A stretch of DNA of 64,000 nucleotides, taken from NCBI GenBank assembly GCA_900550475.1, contig URSA01000009.1, positions 1-64,000 of the forward strand, given 5' to 3'. Both the position numbers and the translations under genes were made by a program. The stretch's first letter is position 1; every line of letters begins with the position of its first letter. The DNA is from an uncultured Lachnospiraceae bacterium (GTDB lineage Bacteria; Bacillota; Clostridia; Lachnospirales; Lachnospiraceae). The notes below the pieces were generated by a model. That model ran no database searches. It was not told where the DNA came from and saw nothing but the letters and a program-made list of their open reading frames with translations. Below, piece by piece: positions 33,216-41,560 of the stretch.

Positions 33216-34174
33216 ATTTGTTGACGGAGTGCCAGGGTGCGGACAGAATCGGCATCAGTGCGCACATCAGACCGGACGGGGATGCCATCGGCTCCTCCAT
33301 GGCGCTGTATCTGTATTTAAAGAAGGCGCTGCCGCAGGCAAAGATCAAGGTTTATCTGGAAAGCCTGCCGGACTGCTTCGGGCATCTGAAGCATCTGGAC
33401 GAGGTGGACTCCGTGTATGCGGAGGGGGAAGCCTTTGACGTGTTCTTTGCGCTGGATACGGCGGCGGACAGACTGGGAAAGGCACAGCCCTTTTTTGATG
33501 GAAGCCGTAAGAAAATTAATATTGACCATCACATCAGCAACAGGAACGGCTGTGGGGATGTGAACGTGGTGGAGCCTTCCGCCAGCTCAACGGCGGAGGT
33601 TCTGTATGGGCTTTTCGAGGAGGAGCGGCTGGACGAGGAGATCGCGGTGGCGCTCTACACCGGAATCATCCATGACTGCGGTGTGTTCCAGTATTCCAAC
33701 ACAACGCCCCGCACAATGGAGATCGGGGCAAAGCTGCTGCGCTACGGATTTCCCTTCTCCAAGATCATAGAGGAGAGCTTCTATCAGAAAACCTATCTGC
33801 AGACGCAGATCCTCGGCAGAGCGCTCATGGAGAGCGTCCGCTTTATGGACGGCAGATGCATTGTAAGCTGCGTGGACCGCAAAATGATGAAGTTCTATGA
33901 TGTGGTTCCCTCCGATCTGGACGGGATCGTCAATCAGCTCCGCAATATCAGGGGGATCGATTGTGCGATCTTCATGTATGAGATCGGCGTGCAGGAATAC
34001 AAGGTGAGCATGCGTTCCAACGAGAAGGTGGATGTGGCAAAGGCAGCCTCCTTTTTCGGGGGCGGAGGACATGTCCGCGCGGCGGGCTGTACCATGTCGG
34101 GAAACATGCATGATGTGATCAACAACTTGTCCCTGCATATTGAACAGCAGTTGAAGGAACAGGAAGATGTATAA
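33212..34174 (+). CDS. nrnA: DHH/DHHA1 nanoRNase/pAp phosphatase
   Basis: 320 residues with DHH-family motifs: HIRPDGDAIGSSMAL, ALDTAADRLG, INIDHHISNRNGCGD and the C-terminal DHHA1 motif FGGGGHVRAAGC. It degrades nanoRNAs and pAp. The location between rbfA and truB is typical of Firmicutes. It overlaps truB by 8 bp. Confidence 0.94.
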   Translation: MNLLTECQGADRIGISAHIRPDGDAIGSSMALYLYLKKALPQAKIKVYLESLPDCFGHLKHLDEVDSVYAEGEAFDVFFALDTAADRLGKAQPFFDGSRKKINIDHHISNRNGCGDVNVVEPSASSTAEVLYGLFEEERLDEEIAVALYTGIIHDCGVFQYSNTTPRTMEIGAKLLRYGFPFSKIIEESFYQKTYLQTQILGRALMESVRFMDGRCIVSCVDRKMMKFYDVVPSDLDGIVNQLRNIRGIDCAIFMYEIGVQEYKVSMRSNEKVDVAKAASFFGGGGHVRAAGCTMSGNMHDVINNLSLHIEQQLKEQEDV

Positions 34175-35069
34175 CGGAATCATTAACATTTATAAAGAAA
34201 AAGGATATACCTCGCATGATGTCGTAGCAAAAATGCGGGGTATTCTCAAACAGAGAAAAATTGGACACACCGGCACGCTGGATCCGGAGGCGGAGGGCGT
34301 GCTGCCTGTATGTCTGGGCAGCGGCACGAAGCTGTGCGACATGCTGACGGACAGGGACAAGGAATACGAGGCGGTTCTGCGCCTCGGCGTTGTGACGGAC
34401 ACGCAGGATATGACGGGAAGCATCCTGAAGGAGAGCCCCGTGGAGGTGTCCGAGCAGGAGATCAGGGAGATCATCGACGGATTTGTGGGGGAGTATGACC
34501 AGATTCCGCCCATGTATTCTGCCCTGAAGGTGGGCGGAAAGAAGCTCTGCGATCTGGCAAGGGAAGGACGGGAAATCGAGAGAAAGCCCAGGCGGATCAC
34601 CTTCCATGAGATCGAGGTAAAGAGCGTGGAGCTTCCCTTTGTGTCTCTCAGGGTATCCTGCTCCAAGGGAACCTACATCCGGACGCTCTGCCACGACATC
34701 GGGGAGAGGGCGGGCTGCGGCGGCACAATGGTCTCACTGAGAAGAACCAGATCCGGCAGCTTCCGGGAGGCGGACGCCATCACATTGGACGAGCTTACCG
34801 TGCTGAGAGATGCGGGGGCGGTGGAGACGGTGCTGATCCCGGTTGAGGAAATGTTTCCCGATCTTGGGGCGGTGCATGTGCAGCCGGCGTTTCGCAAGCT
34901 GCTTGTAAACGGCAATACTTTTTTGCCGGAGCACATCATGGAGCGCCGCAGATACGGTGACGGTGAGGAGGTCTGTGTCTATGATGACGGGGGCACTTTC
35001 TTCGGCGTGTATGTGTTCGAGGAGGCGCGCAGAAGCTTCCGCCCCGTAAAGATGTTTTTTGCTTCATAG
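34167..35069 (+). CDS. truB: tRNA pseudouridine-55 synthase
   Basis: 300 residues. Catalytic Asp is in KIGHTGTLDPEAEGVLPVCL; other motifs are YEAVLRLGVVTDTQDMTG, QIPPMYSALKVGGKKLCDLA and CSKGTYIRTLCHDIG. It modifies U55 in the T-loop of tRNAs. Confidence 0.96.
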   Translation: MYNGIINIYKEKGYTSHDVVAKMRGILKQRKIGHTGTLDPEAEGVLPVCLGSGTKLCDMLTDRDKEYEAVLRLGVVTDTQDMTGSILKESPVEVSEQEIREIIDGFVGEYDQIPPMYSALKVGGKKLCDLAREGREIERKPRRITFHEIEVKSVELPFVSLRVSCSKGTYIRTLCHDIGERAGCGGTMVSLRRTRSGSFREADAITLDELTVLRDAGAVETVLIPVEEMFPDLGAVHVQPAFRKLLVNGNTFLPEHIMERRRYGDGEEVCVYDDGGTFFGVYVFEEARRSFRPVKMFFAS

Positions 35070-35080
35070 GGAGGACAGAG

Positions 35081-36001
35081 ATGGAGATTATAACCGGGAC
35101 GACCGATTTTTATATCAATGAGGACACGGCGGTTGCCATCGGGAAATTTGACGGCGTACATGTGGGGCACAGGCGGCTTTTGGAGGAGATCTTAGTCCAG
35201 AAGGTGCACGGCCGCAGGACATGTGTGTTTACCTTTGATCCGCCCGCCGGGGTGTTCTTCGGCGGCGAGGGGGAGAAGGTGCTGACGACCAGAGCGGAAA
35301 AGCGGCGGATCTTTGAGATGCTCGGCGTGGATATTCTGGTGGAGTTTCCGTTAAATGCAAAGACGGCGGCAATCACACCGGTGGACTTCGTGAAGGACAT
35401 TCTCTTTAACAGAATGAGAGCCTCCTTTGTGGCGGCGGGAACGGATCTTTCCTTCGGCGCAAGGGGCGCGGGGGACGCGGCGCTGCTCCAGTCCATGGCG
35501 GCAACGGTCGGCATGGAGGTCTGTCTGATCGACAAGATCTCGGTGGACGGAAAGGTGGTCAGCTCCACACTGGTGCGGGAGGCGGTGGAGCGGGGCGATC
35601 TGTGCCTTGCGGAGAAGCTCCTCGGAGCGCCCTATCTGTTGTCAGGCGAGGTGTGCCACGGCAACCATCTGGGACATTCCCTGGGGATGCCCACTCTGAA
35701 CGTGATCTGGCCGGAGGAGAAGCTGGCACCGCCTAACGGCGTCTATTTTTCCGGGGCGGTGGTGGACGGAAAGTATTACCGCGGTATCAGCAACATCGGC
35801 TGCAAGCCCACCGTCGAGGAGGCGGAAAAGAGGCTCACGGCGGAGACCTATCTGTACGATTACGGACAGGAGGCTTACGGCAGGGAGGTCGAGGTATTCT
35901 TCTATGCCTTTCGCAGACCGGAGCGGCAGTTTGAAAATCTGGAAGCCTTGCAGGCACAGCTTGCCGAGGACAAGGAGGCAGGAGCCGCTTATCACCATTA
36001 G
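35081..36001 (+). CDS. ribF: Bifunctional riboflavin kinase/FAD synthetase
   Basis: 306 residues. N-terminal nucleotidyltransferase (AIGKFDGVHVGHRRLLEEIL; VFTFDPPAGVFF; SSTLVREAVERGD) and C-terminal riboflavin kinase (GNHLGHSLGMPTLNV; GVYFSGAVVDGKYYRGISNI; ETYLYDYGQEAYG). It ends the operon; a new promoter follows about 30 bp later. Confidence 0.95.
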   Translation: MEIITGTTDFYINEDTAVAIGKFDGVHVGHRRLLEEILVQKVHGRRTCVFTFDPPAGVFFGGEGEKVLTTRAEKRRIFEMLGVDILVEFPLNAKTAAITPVDFVKDILFNRMRASFVAAGTDLSFGARGAGDAALLQSMAATVGMEVCLIDKISVDGKVVSSTLVREAVERGDLCLAEKLLGAPYLLSGEVCHGNHLGHSLGMPTLNVIWPEEKLAPPNGVYFSGAVVDGKYYRGISNIGCKPTVEEAEKRLTAETYLYDYGQEAYGREVEVFFYAFRRPERQFENLEALQAQLAEDKEAGAAYHH

Positions 36002-36026
36002 ATTTTCAGGAAATATCTGGAAGGTA

Positions 36027-36056
36027 TTGACATTATGGAACTCATGCGCGTATAAT
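36027..36056 (+). promoter_or_regulatory. Promoter of the NlpC/P60 hydrolase
   Basis: TTGACA and TATAAT are both perfect, spaced 18 bp. Confidence 0.82.
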
Positions 36057-36061
36057 CAATT

Positions 36062-36078
36062 TGTAACATTTTTGTAAC
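36062..36078 (+). promoter_or_regulatory. WalR (YycF) box candidate
   Basis: TGTAAC-ATTTT-TGTAAC exactly matches the WalR consensus of two TGTWAH hexamers separated by five bases. It sits just downstream of the -10, overlapping the likely start site, a position where WalR would repress. The gene controlled is a wall hydrolase, the classic WalR target. Confidence 0.65.
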
Positions 36079-36098
36079 AAATAGAGAAAAGAGGAACC

Positions 36099-37166
36099 AT
36101 GAACAGAAACAAAAGACTGGTACGTGTTTTGAGTATATGTATGACAGGAATCATGCTTGCAGGCTCCGCAGCGGGAAGCGCTTCCGTGACGGTGTCCGCC
36201 GCAGAGGGCGGATCCTTGAGCGAGGTGACGCCTTGCGCGGGTGCAGCAAGCCTTTTTAATATGGATCTGGATGAACAGTCGTGTCTTGCTGCAGCACAGT
36301 CTGCGGAGGGTGCACTGTGGGGTTATACCAATCTGGGTATCGCGGATGTGGAGAGCGGTAACCTGAACGTGAGGGAAAAGCCGAGTACGGACGGCAAACT
36401 GGTGGGAAAGATGCCGAAGGGCGCTGCCTGTGAGGTGCTGGAGTTCACGGAGGACGGCGGATGGGCGCATATCGTCTCCGGTGAGGTGGACGGCTATGTG
36501 AGCACGGACTATCTCTACACGGGCGCGGACGCAGGAATGCGGGCGCTGGAGCTGATCCAGACGGTGGCGGTGGTCAATGCGGACGCCCTGAAGGTGAGGG
36601 ACGGCGCAGGAGTGGACAGCGCGGTGCTGACACAGGTTCCCAAGGGAGAGGAGCTTGAGGTCGTGGAAGTGCTGGACGGCTGGGTGAAGGTCTCCATCGA
36701 CGGGGAGGATGCCTATGTGTCCGCTGAGTATGTGACGGTGGAGGAAAAGCTGGAAACGGCGATTACCATGAGTGAGCTGCGCTACGGGCAGGGTGTGTCT
36801 GATCTGCGCGTGGATATTGTAGAGTATGCGAAGCAGTTTTTGGGAAATCCTTATGTCTGGGGCGGCACCAGCCTGACCAAGGGCGCGGACTGCTCGGGAT
36901 TTGTGCTTGCCGTATATAAGCATTTCGGCATTACGGTGTCCCATTCCTCCAGAGCGCAGGCGAAGGAGGGAACCAAGATTTCCGCTTCCGATCTGCAGCC
37001 GGGCGATCTGATCTTTTATGCCAACAGCTCCGGCACGATCAACCATGTTGCCATGTATATCGGCGGCGGCAAGGTGATCCACGCCAGCAGCCCCAAGACG
37101 GGAATCAAGATTTCCAATTACAAGTATCGTACACCGGTGAAATACGTGAGCATTATCAAGGACTGA
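36099..37166 (+). CDS. Secreted SH3-domain NlpC/P60 cell-wall hydrolase
   Basis: 355 residues: cleavable-type signal peptide (ending near residue 35), two bacterial SH3 domains (about 82-145 and 150-212; NLNVREKPSTDGKLVGKMPK and ALKVRDGAGVDSAVLTQVPK) and a C-terminal NlpC/P60 endopeptidase with Cys265 (KGADCSGFVLAVYKHFG), His316 (INHVAMYIGGGK) and His328. It should cut D-Glu-diaminopimelate bonds in peptidoglycan stems. A near-consensus promoter with an overlapping WalR-type box precedes it. Confidence 0.92.
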   Translation: MNRNKRLVRVLSICMTGIMLAGSAAGSASVTVSAAEGGSLSEVTPCAGAASLFNMDLDEQSCLAAAQSAEGALWGYTNLGIADVESGNLNVREKPSTDGKLVGKMPKGAACEVLEFTEDGGWAHIVSGEVDGYVSTDYLYTGADAGMRALELIQTVAVVNADALKVRDGAGVDSAVLTQVPKGEELEVVEVLDGWVKVSIDGEDAYVSAEYVTVEEKLETAITMSELRYGQGVSDLRVDIVEYAKQFLGNPYVWGGTSLTKGADCSGFVLAVYKHFGITVSHSSRAQAKEGTKISASDLQPGDLIFYANSSGTINHVAMYIGGGKVIHASSPKTGIKISNYKYRTPVKYVSIIKD

Positions 37167-37187
37167 CAACAGGGAACGGAGAAGAAA

Positions 37188-37538
37188 GTGGAGCAGGAAC
37201 AGGGCGGATTTATTCATTTGAATGAGCAGATAAGGACGGAGGTGGAGGAGACGATGCCCCCGGAGGAGGAGATGCAGGATCTGGCGGAGTTTTTCCGGGT
37301 GTTCGGGGATCCCACCCGGTTGAAGATACTGTATGTGCTGAAATACTCTGAGATGTGTGTGCTTGATATCGCTAACCTGCTAGGAATGACGCAGTCGGCG
37401 ATCTCCCATCAGCTCAGGGTTTTAAAGCAGATGGATCTGGTGAAAAACAGGCGCGACGGCAAAACCATTTTCTACTCCCTCGCCGACAGCCATATCGTCA
37501 CCATCTTAAGTCAGGGTCTCGATCATATCGAAGAATAA
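37188..37538 (+). CDS. ArsR/SmtB-family zinc-type metalloregulator
   Basis: 116 residues with a winged HTH (FGDPTRLKILYVLKYSEMCV; MTQSAISHQLRVLKQMDLVK). The last helix contains D-x-H-x10-H-x-x-E (DSHIVTILSQGLDHIEE), the alpha5 Zn(II) site of CzrA/SmtB-like sensors; the alpha3 CVC site is degenerate (CVLD). It is therefore predicted to release DNA on zinc or cobalt binding. GTG start with GGAGAAG upstream. It lies 21 bp after the hydrolase gene and converges on the metal ATPase, its likely target. Confidence 0.87.
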   Translation: MEQEQGGFIHLNEQIRTEVEETMPPEEEMQDLAEFFRVFGDPTRLKILYVLKYSEMCVLDIANLLGMTQSAISHQLRVLKQMDLVKNRRDGKTIFYSLADSHIVTILSQGLDHIEE

Positions 37539-37556
37539 GCATTGTGACATAAATAA

Positions 37557-37602
37557 CGGGCATATATCAAGGGAGCTTCCCTCGGATATATGCCCGTTTT
37601 TG
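37557..37602. terminator. Bidirectional terminator between arsR-like gene and metal ATPase
   Basis: CGGGCATATATC (37557-37568) pairs perfectly with GATATATGCCCG (37585-37596), followed by TTTTT on the plus strand; a nested GGGAG/CTCCC-type hairpin sits in the loop. Confidence 0.82.
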
Positions 37603-37625
37603 TATCAGGACAATTCTATGTCGTT

Positions 37626-39926
37626 TTACTTCTTATACAGGATCCGCACGGAGTTTAAGATACACAGCATGGCAACTCCGGTGTCGGCGAATACGGCAAG
37701 CCACATGGAGGCGATGCCTGCAAGGCCGAGGATCATAACCAGTGCCTTTATTGTCAGGGCGAAGATCACGTTCTGCTTGGAGATGCGGCCGGTTGCCCGT
37801 GCAATCCGGATGGAAGCGGGGATGCAGGACATGTTGGAGTTTAAGAATACCACATCTGCAGCCTCGATGGCGGCGTCCGCACCGCTTCCCATGGCAGCGC
37901 CCACATCAGCGCCGGCAAGTACGGGTGCGTCGTTGATACCGTCGCCCACGAACATAACCGCGCCGTGCGCATCACGGATCTCAGAGAGCTTGTTTAACTT
38001 ATCCTGAGGCAGGAGCTTTGCATGTACCTCGTCGATGCCGGTCTCCCGGGCAACGGACTGTGCGCTTTCCTCCGCGTCTCCGGTGAGCATGGCGGTGACA
38101 AGTCCTTCCTTCTTCAGAGCGTAGATTGCTTCCGAAGCCTCAGGCTTGATGGTGTCTGCGATAACCAGATAACCGATCAGCCTGCCGTTCTTTGCAAGCA
38201 GGACCTCCGTGCCGTAGGAGACGGGAGTGTAGGCGGCTGTGTCGACCTTGCGGTCTTCCATCAGCTTGCGGTTGCCGCAGAGGATTGTACCCTCGTCGGT
38301 CTCCGCCTGAATACCATGTCCCGAGATCTCCTGAATGGAGTTGTTCTTGCTTACCGCGATACCCCTTGCAGCGGCAGCCTCACAGATGCTCAGTGCAATG
38401 GGATGGGTGGAAGCGGATTCACAGGATGCCGCCAGTGAGAGCAGCTTGTCCTCGGAGATGGATTCACCCAGGGAAACCACCTGCTGTACCACAAAATTTC
38501 CCTTTGTGATGGTGCCGGTTTTATCCATAACGATGGTCTTTACATTCTTAAGGGCTTCCAGTGCAACGCCGCCCTTAAAGAGGATACCCTGCTTGGAGCC
38601 TGCTCCGATGCCGGAGAAGAAGGCAAGAGGTACGGAAAGTACCAGTGCACAGGGGCAGCTGATTACAAGGAAGGTCAGTGCGGTGTAGACCCATTTATGC
38701 CACTCGCCCGTGATTAAGGACGGGATGATTGCGGTGCAGATTGCCAACAGTACCACGAACGGTGTGTAAACTCTGGAGAACCGGGTAATGAAACGATCGA
38801 TCCTGGGTTTGCTTGCCGCCGCGTTTTCCACGGAATCCAGAATACGGGTTACCATGGACTCGGAGAGCGGTTTTTCCACCTTCATCCAGACAGCGCCGTT
38901 TATGTTCATACAGCCGGAGAGAATCTGGCTGCCCGCCTTTACGCTGACGGGAACAGGCTCGCCGGTCACAGGGGAGGTATCGATGCGGCTCTCGCCCTCG
39001 GTGATGACACCGTCAAGCGGCACGCGGTCGCCGGGGCGAACCAGAACAATGTCTCCCACCTTGGCATCCCCTGCGGGAATCACTTTGACTTCGCCGTCCT
39101 GTATCAGATTGACGGTCTCGGGACGGAGATCCAGTGCATCCATGATCTGGCTGCGGCTCTTTGCAACAGCCTTATCTTCAAACCATTCACCGATACGGTA
39201 GAAGAGCATAACGCCGACGGCTTCCGCATAGTTCTGAACCGCGAGGGCACCGATGGTTGCAATGCTCATCAGGAAATTCTCGTCGAATACATTTCCTTTA
39301 AAAATATTGCGGATTGCCGTAATCACGATCTCAAGTCCCAGTATCAGGTACGCAATCACAAACAGGGCGATGGAGACAACGGGGAAGTAATTCTCCGTGA
39401 TTTTTCCGGCAATTAAGAGCGCCGCGCCCGCAAGAATGCAGATCACATCCTTCCTGCTGTCGCCATCCTCCTCACCGGAGGGCTTCTTTGCCATATCCTC
39501 ACGCAGGGTGACGGTGGAGTCCGGCTCGATGGAGGTGCATGCCTCTTCGATCATGGGAAGCAGAGCGTCCTGATCCTTGGCGGCAATGCGGAGCTGCTTG
39601 GTTGCAAATGTGATGGTGGCGTACTCCACACCGGGGAGCGCCTGAATCTTGCGCTCAATCTTGGCAGCGCAGTTTGCACAATCCAGATTGTTGATGATGT
39701 AGACCCGCATGGGGGACTTCGTCACCGGAATCGGTGCCTCTGCAGCCTCCTCATGGTGGTGGTGATGCTCATGCTCGTGTCCGCAGCAGCAATCGTCGTC
39801 ATCATCATCGTCGTGATGGTGGTGATGCTCGTGGTGGTGGTGCTCATGCTCATGTTCCTCATGGTCATGGTCATGTCCGCAGCAGCACTCTTTTTCTTCT
39901 TCTAATTCCAATTTCTCTTCACTCAT
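37626..39926 (-). CDS. P1B-type metal-transporting ATPase (Zn/Cd type) with His-rich N-terminus
   Basis: 766 residues. The first 60 contain CCCGHDHDHEE and runs of His and Asp, then one HMA domain with LDCANCAAKI. Membrane helices, the SCPCALV transport motif (about residue 422), the phosphorylation DKTGT (about 465), STHPIA (HP locus) and GDGINDAPVLAGADVG follow. CPC plus the His-rich end is typical of ZntA/CadA-type zinc/cadmium exporters. The start ATG follows AAAGGATTCC; upstream in-frame Met codons lie in the operator region. A TATGAA-N6-TTCATA operator precedes the gene. Confidence 0.92.
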   Translation of the reverse strand: MSEEKLELEEEKECCCGHDHDHEEHEHEHHHHEHHHHHDDDDDDDCCCGHEHEHHHHHEEAAEAPIPVTKSPMRVYIINNLDCANCAAKIERKIQALPGVEYATITFATKQLRIAAKDQDALLPMIEEACTSIEPDSTVTLREDMAKKPSGEEDGDSRKDVICILAGAALLIAGKITENYFPVVSIALFVIAYLILGLEIVITAIRNIFKGNVFDENFLMSIATIGALAVQNYAEAVGVMLFYRIGEWFEDKAVAKSRSQIMDALDLRPETVNLIQDGEVKVIPAGDAKVGDIVLVRPGDRVPLDGVITEGESRIDTSPVTGEPVPVSVKAGSQILSGCMNINGAVWMKVEKPLSESMVTRILDSVENAAASKPRIDRFITRFSRVYTPFVVLLAICTAIIPSLITGEWHKWVYTALTFLVISCPCALVLSVPLAFFSGIGAGSKQGILFKGGVALEALKNVKTIVMDKTGTITKGNFVVQQVVSLGESISEDKLLSLAASCESASTHPIALSICEAAAARGIAVSKNNSIQEISGHGIQAETDEGTILCGNRKLMEDRKVDTAAYTPVSYGTEVLLAKNGRLIGYLVIADTIKPEASEAIYALKKEGLVTAMLTGDAEESAQSVARETGIDEVHAKLLPQDKLNKLSEIRDAHGAVMFVGDGINDAPVLAGADVGAAMGSGADAAIEAADVVFLNSNMSCIPASIRIARATGRISKQNVIFALTIKALVMILGLAGIASMWLAVFADTGVAMLCILNSVRILYKK

Positions 39927-40005
39927 GGCGGAATCCTTTCTTTTGGGTATTAATAGTATAGGATAAGTGGTGTATAATATTAGTGTTGAGTTTTCTAAAT
40001 GAACG

Positions 40006-40023
40006 TATGAATAACTGTTCATA
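40006..40023. promoter_or_regulatory. ArsR/CzrA-type operator upstream of the metal ATPase
   Basis: TATGAA-TAACTG-TTCATA is a perfect 6-6-6 inverted repeat about 80 bp upstream of the ATPase start, matching the half-site style of CzrA/SmtB operators. The convergent zinc-type ArsR regulator is the obvious candidate. Confidence 0.65.
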
Positions 40024-40034
40024 TGTATATATAA

Positions 40035-40133
40035 GCACAAATCGCAGGCACTGTCAATAGACATATGCACAAAAATGCTCTGATTTTGAAGGAAAGATTG
40101 AAAAATAGAATTTTTCAGTCACGAGATTTGTGC
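40035..40133 (+). other. Structured intergenic region before the MATE gene
   Basis: GCACAAATC (40035-40043) is complementary to GATTTGTGC (40125-40133); inside is an 11-bp hairpin, GATTGAAAAAT (40096-40106) with ATTTTTCAGTC (40110-40120). TTGACA at 40144 follows immediately. The strand and purpose are unclear. Confidence 0.4.
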
Positions 40134-40194
40134 CTGCGCGCACTTGACACAAACTCGTTATGCGCAAAAGACATGCGCGGAAATGAGGGAAAAA

Positions 40195-41553
40195 ATGGGA
40201 AAAGCGGAAAATAAAAAGAATGATATGCTCACGGGGCGCACGGGAACGGCGCTGTTGTTTTTTGCATTACCCATGATTCTGGGCAATCTGTTCCAGCAAT
40301 TTTACAATATGGCGGATTCCGTGATCGTGGGGAAGTATGTGGGAGAGGATGCGCTTGCGGCGGTGGGAGCATCATATTCCCTGACTACCGTATTCATTAT
40401 GGTTGCCATCGGCGGCGGGATCGGCGCTTCTGTGCTGACAAGCCAGTATCTGGGGGCGGGGGAGATCGCTGAGATGAAAACCAGCGTATACACAGCCTTG
40501 ATCAACTTCTTTGTACTCAGCGTGCTGCTTGCAGCGGGAGGGCTGTTTTTCCACCGGGATATTCTGGTGGCGTTAAAAACGCCGGAGAATATTCTGGATG
40601 CGGCAGCCCGCTATCTGCAAATTTATTTCTGCGGGCTCCCTTTCCTTTTTATGTATAATATTTTGTCCGCCATGTTCAATGCGCTGGGAAAGTCGCGGAT
40701 TCCGTTGTATCTGCTTCTGTTTTCTTCGCTGCTCAACGTGGGGCTTGACCTGTATACGGTCTGCGTCCTGCAGATGGGCGTGACGGGAGTCGCGGTGGCA
40801 ACCGTGGCAGCGCAGGGACTGTCGGCGGTGATTTCCTTCTGCATCCTCATGGGACTTTTGCACCGTTACGACAACGAGGGTAGAAAAGCGTCCCTGTACC
40901 GGGGGCAGATGCTCATACGGGGAACCGGAATCGCGATTCCCTCCATTGTGCAACAGTCCATCGTCAGTATCGGCATGCTGTTGGTGCAGTCGGTAGTGAA
41001 TGGCTTCGGCTCCTCGGTGCTGGCAGGGTATTCTGCGGGCTCCCGGGTGGAGTCCATCTGCGTGGTGCCCATGATCGCCACCGGAAATGCGGTATCCACC
41101 TTCACGGCGCAGAATCTGGGCGCAGGACAGAAGGAAAGGGTAAAAAAAGGCTACCACGCAGGGCTTTGCATGGTAGCGGTATTTGCGGTGATTCTGCTTC
41201 TTTTGTTACAGTTCTTCCATGAGAGCGCCATACGCGCCTTTTTGAATGAGGACAGCGGAGCGGCGGCGCTTGGCACCGGCGCGGACTATCTGTTTTTCCT
41301 CAGCTTTTTCTTCGTGCTGATCGGCTGCAAGGCGGTGACGGACGGCGTCTTACGGGGTGCCGGTGATGTAAATGTGTATATGGCTGCCAATCTGGCAAAC
41401 CTGGCGATCCGGGTGGCGTTTGCCAACCTTGGTGCGCCGGTGTTTGGCGTGCAGGCGGTCTGGTGGGCGGTTCCCATCGGCTGGGCAGTCAATTTCGGCA
41501 TATCCTACATCTGGTACCGCACCGGACACTGGAGCCGCAGGCAGGTGATCTGA
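40195..41553 (+). CDS. MATE-family multidrug/metabolite exporter
   Basis: About 452 residues and 12 membrane helices, with MATE motifs FFALPMILGNLFQQFYNMAD, VGKYVGEDALAAVGASYSL and, in the second half, SIVQQSIVSIGMLLVQSVVN. This belongs to the DinF/NorM-like group frequent in Clostridia that exports drugs or metabolites with H+ or Na+. The ATG is chosen by GAGGG spacing; TTG 40144 and ATG 40183 are in frame upstream. Confidence 0.87.
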   Translation: MGKAENKKNDMLTGRTGTALLFFALPMILGNLFQQFYNMADSVIVGKYVGEDALAAVGASYSLTTVFIMVAIGGGIGASVLTSQYLGAGEIAEMKTSVYTALINFFVLSVLLAAGGLFFHRDILVALKTPENILDAAARYLQIYFCGLPFLFMYNILSAMFNALGKSRIPLYLLLFSSLLNVGLDLYTVCVLQMGVTGVAVATVAAQGLSAVISFCILMGLLHRYDNEGRKASLYRGQMLIRGTGIAIPSIVQQSIVSIGMLLVQSVVNGFGSSVLAGYSAGSRVESICVVPMIATGNAVSTFTAQNLGAGQKERVKKGYHAGLCMVAVFAVILLLLLQFFHESAIRAFLNEDSGAAALGTGADYLFFLSFFFVLIGCKAVTDGVLRGAGDVNVYMAANLANLAIRVAFANLGAPVFGVQAVWWAVPIGWAVNFGISYIWYRTGHWSRRQVI

Positions 41554-41560
41554 CGAGAGA

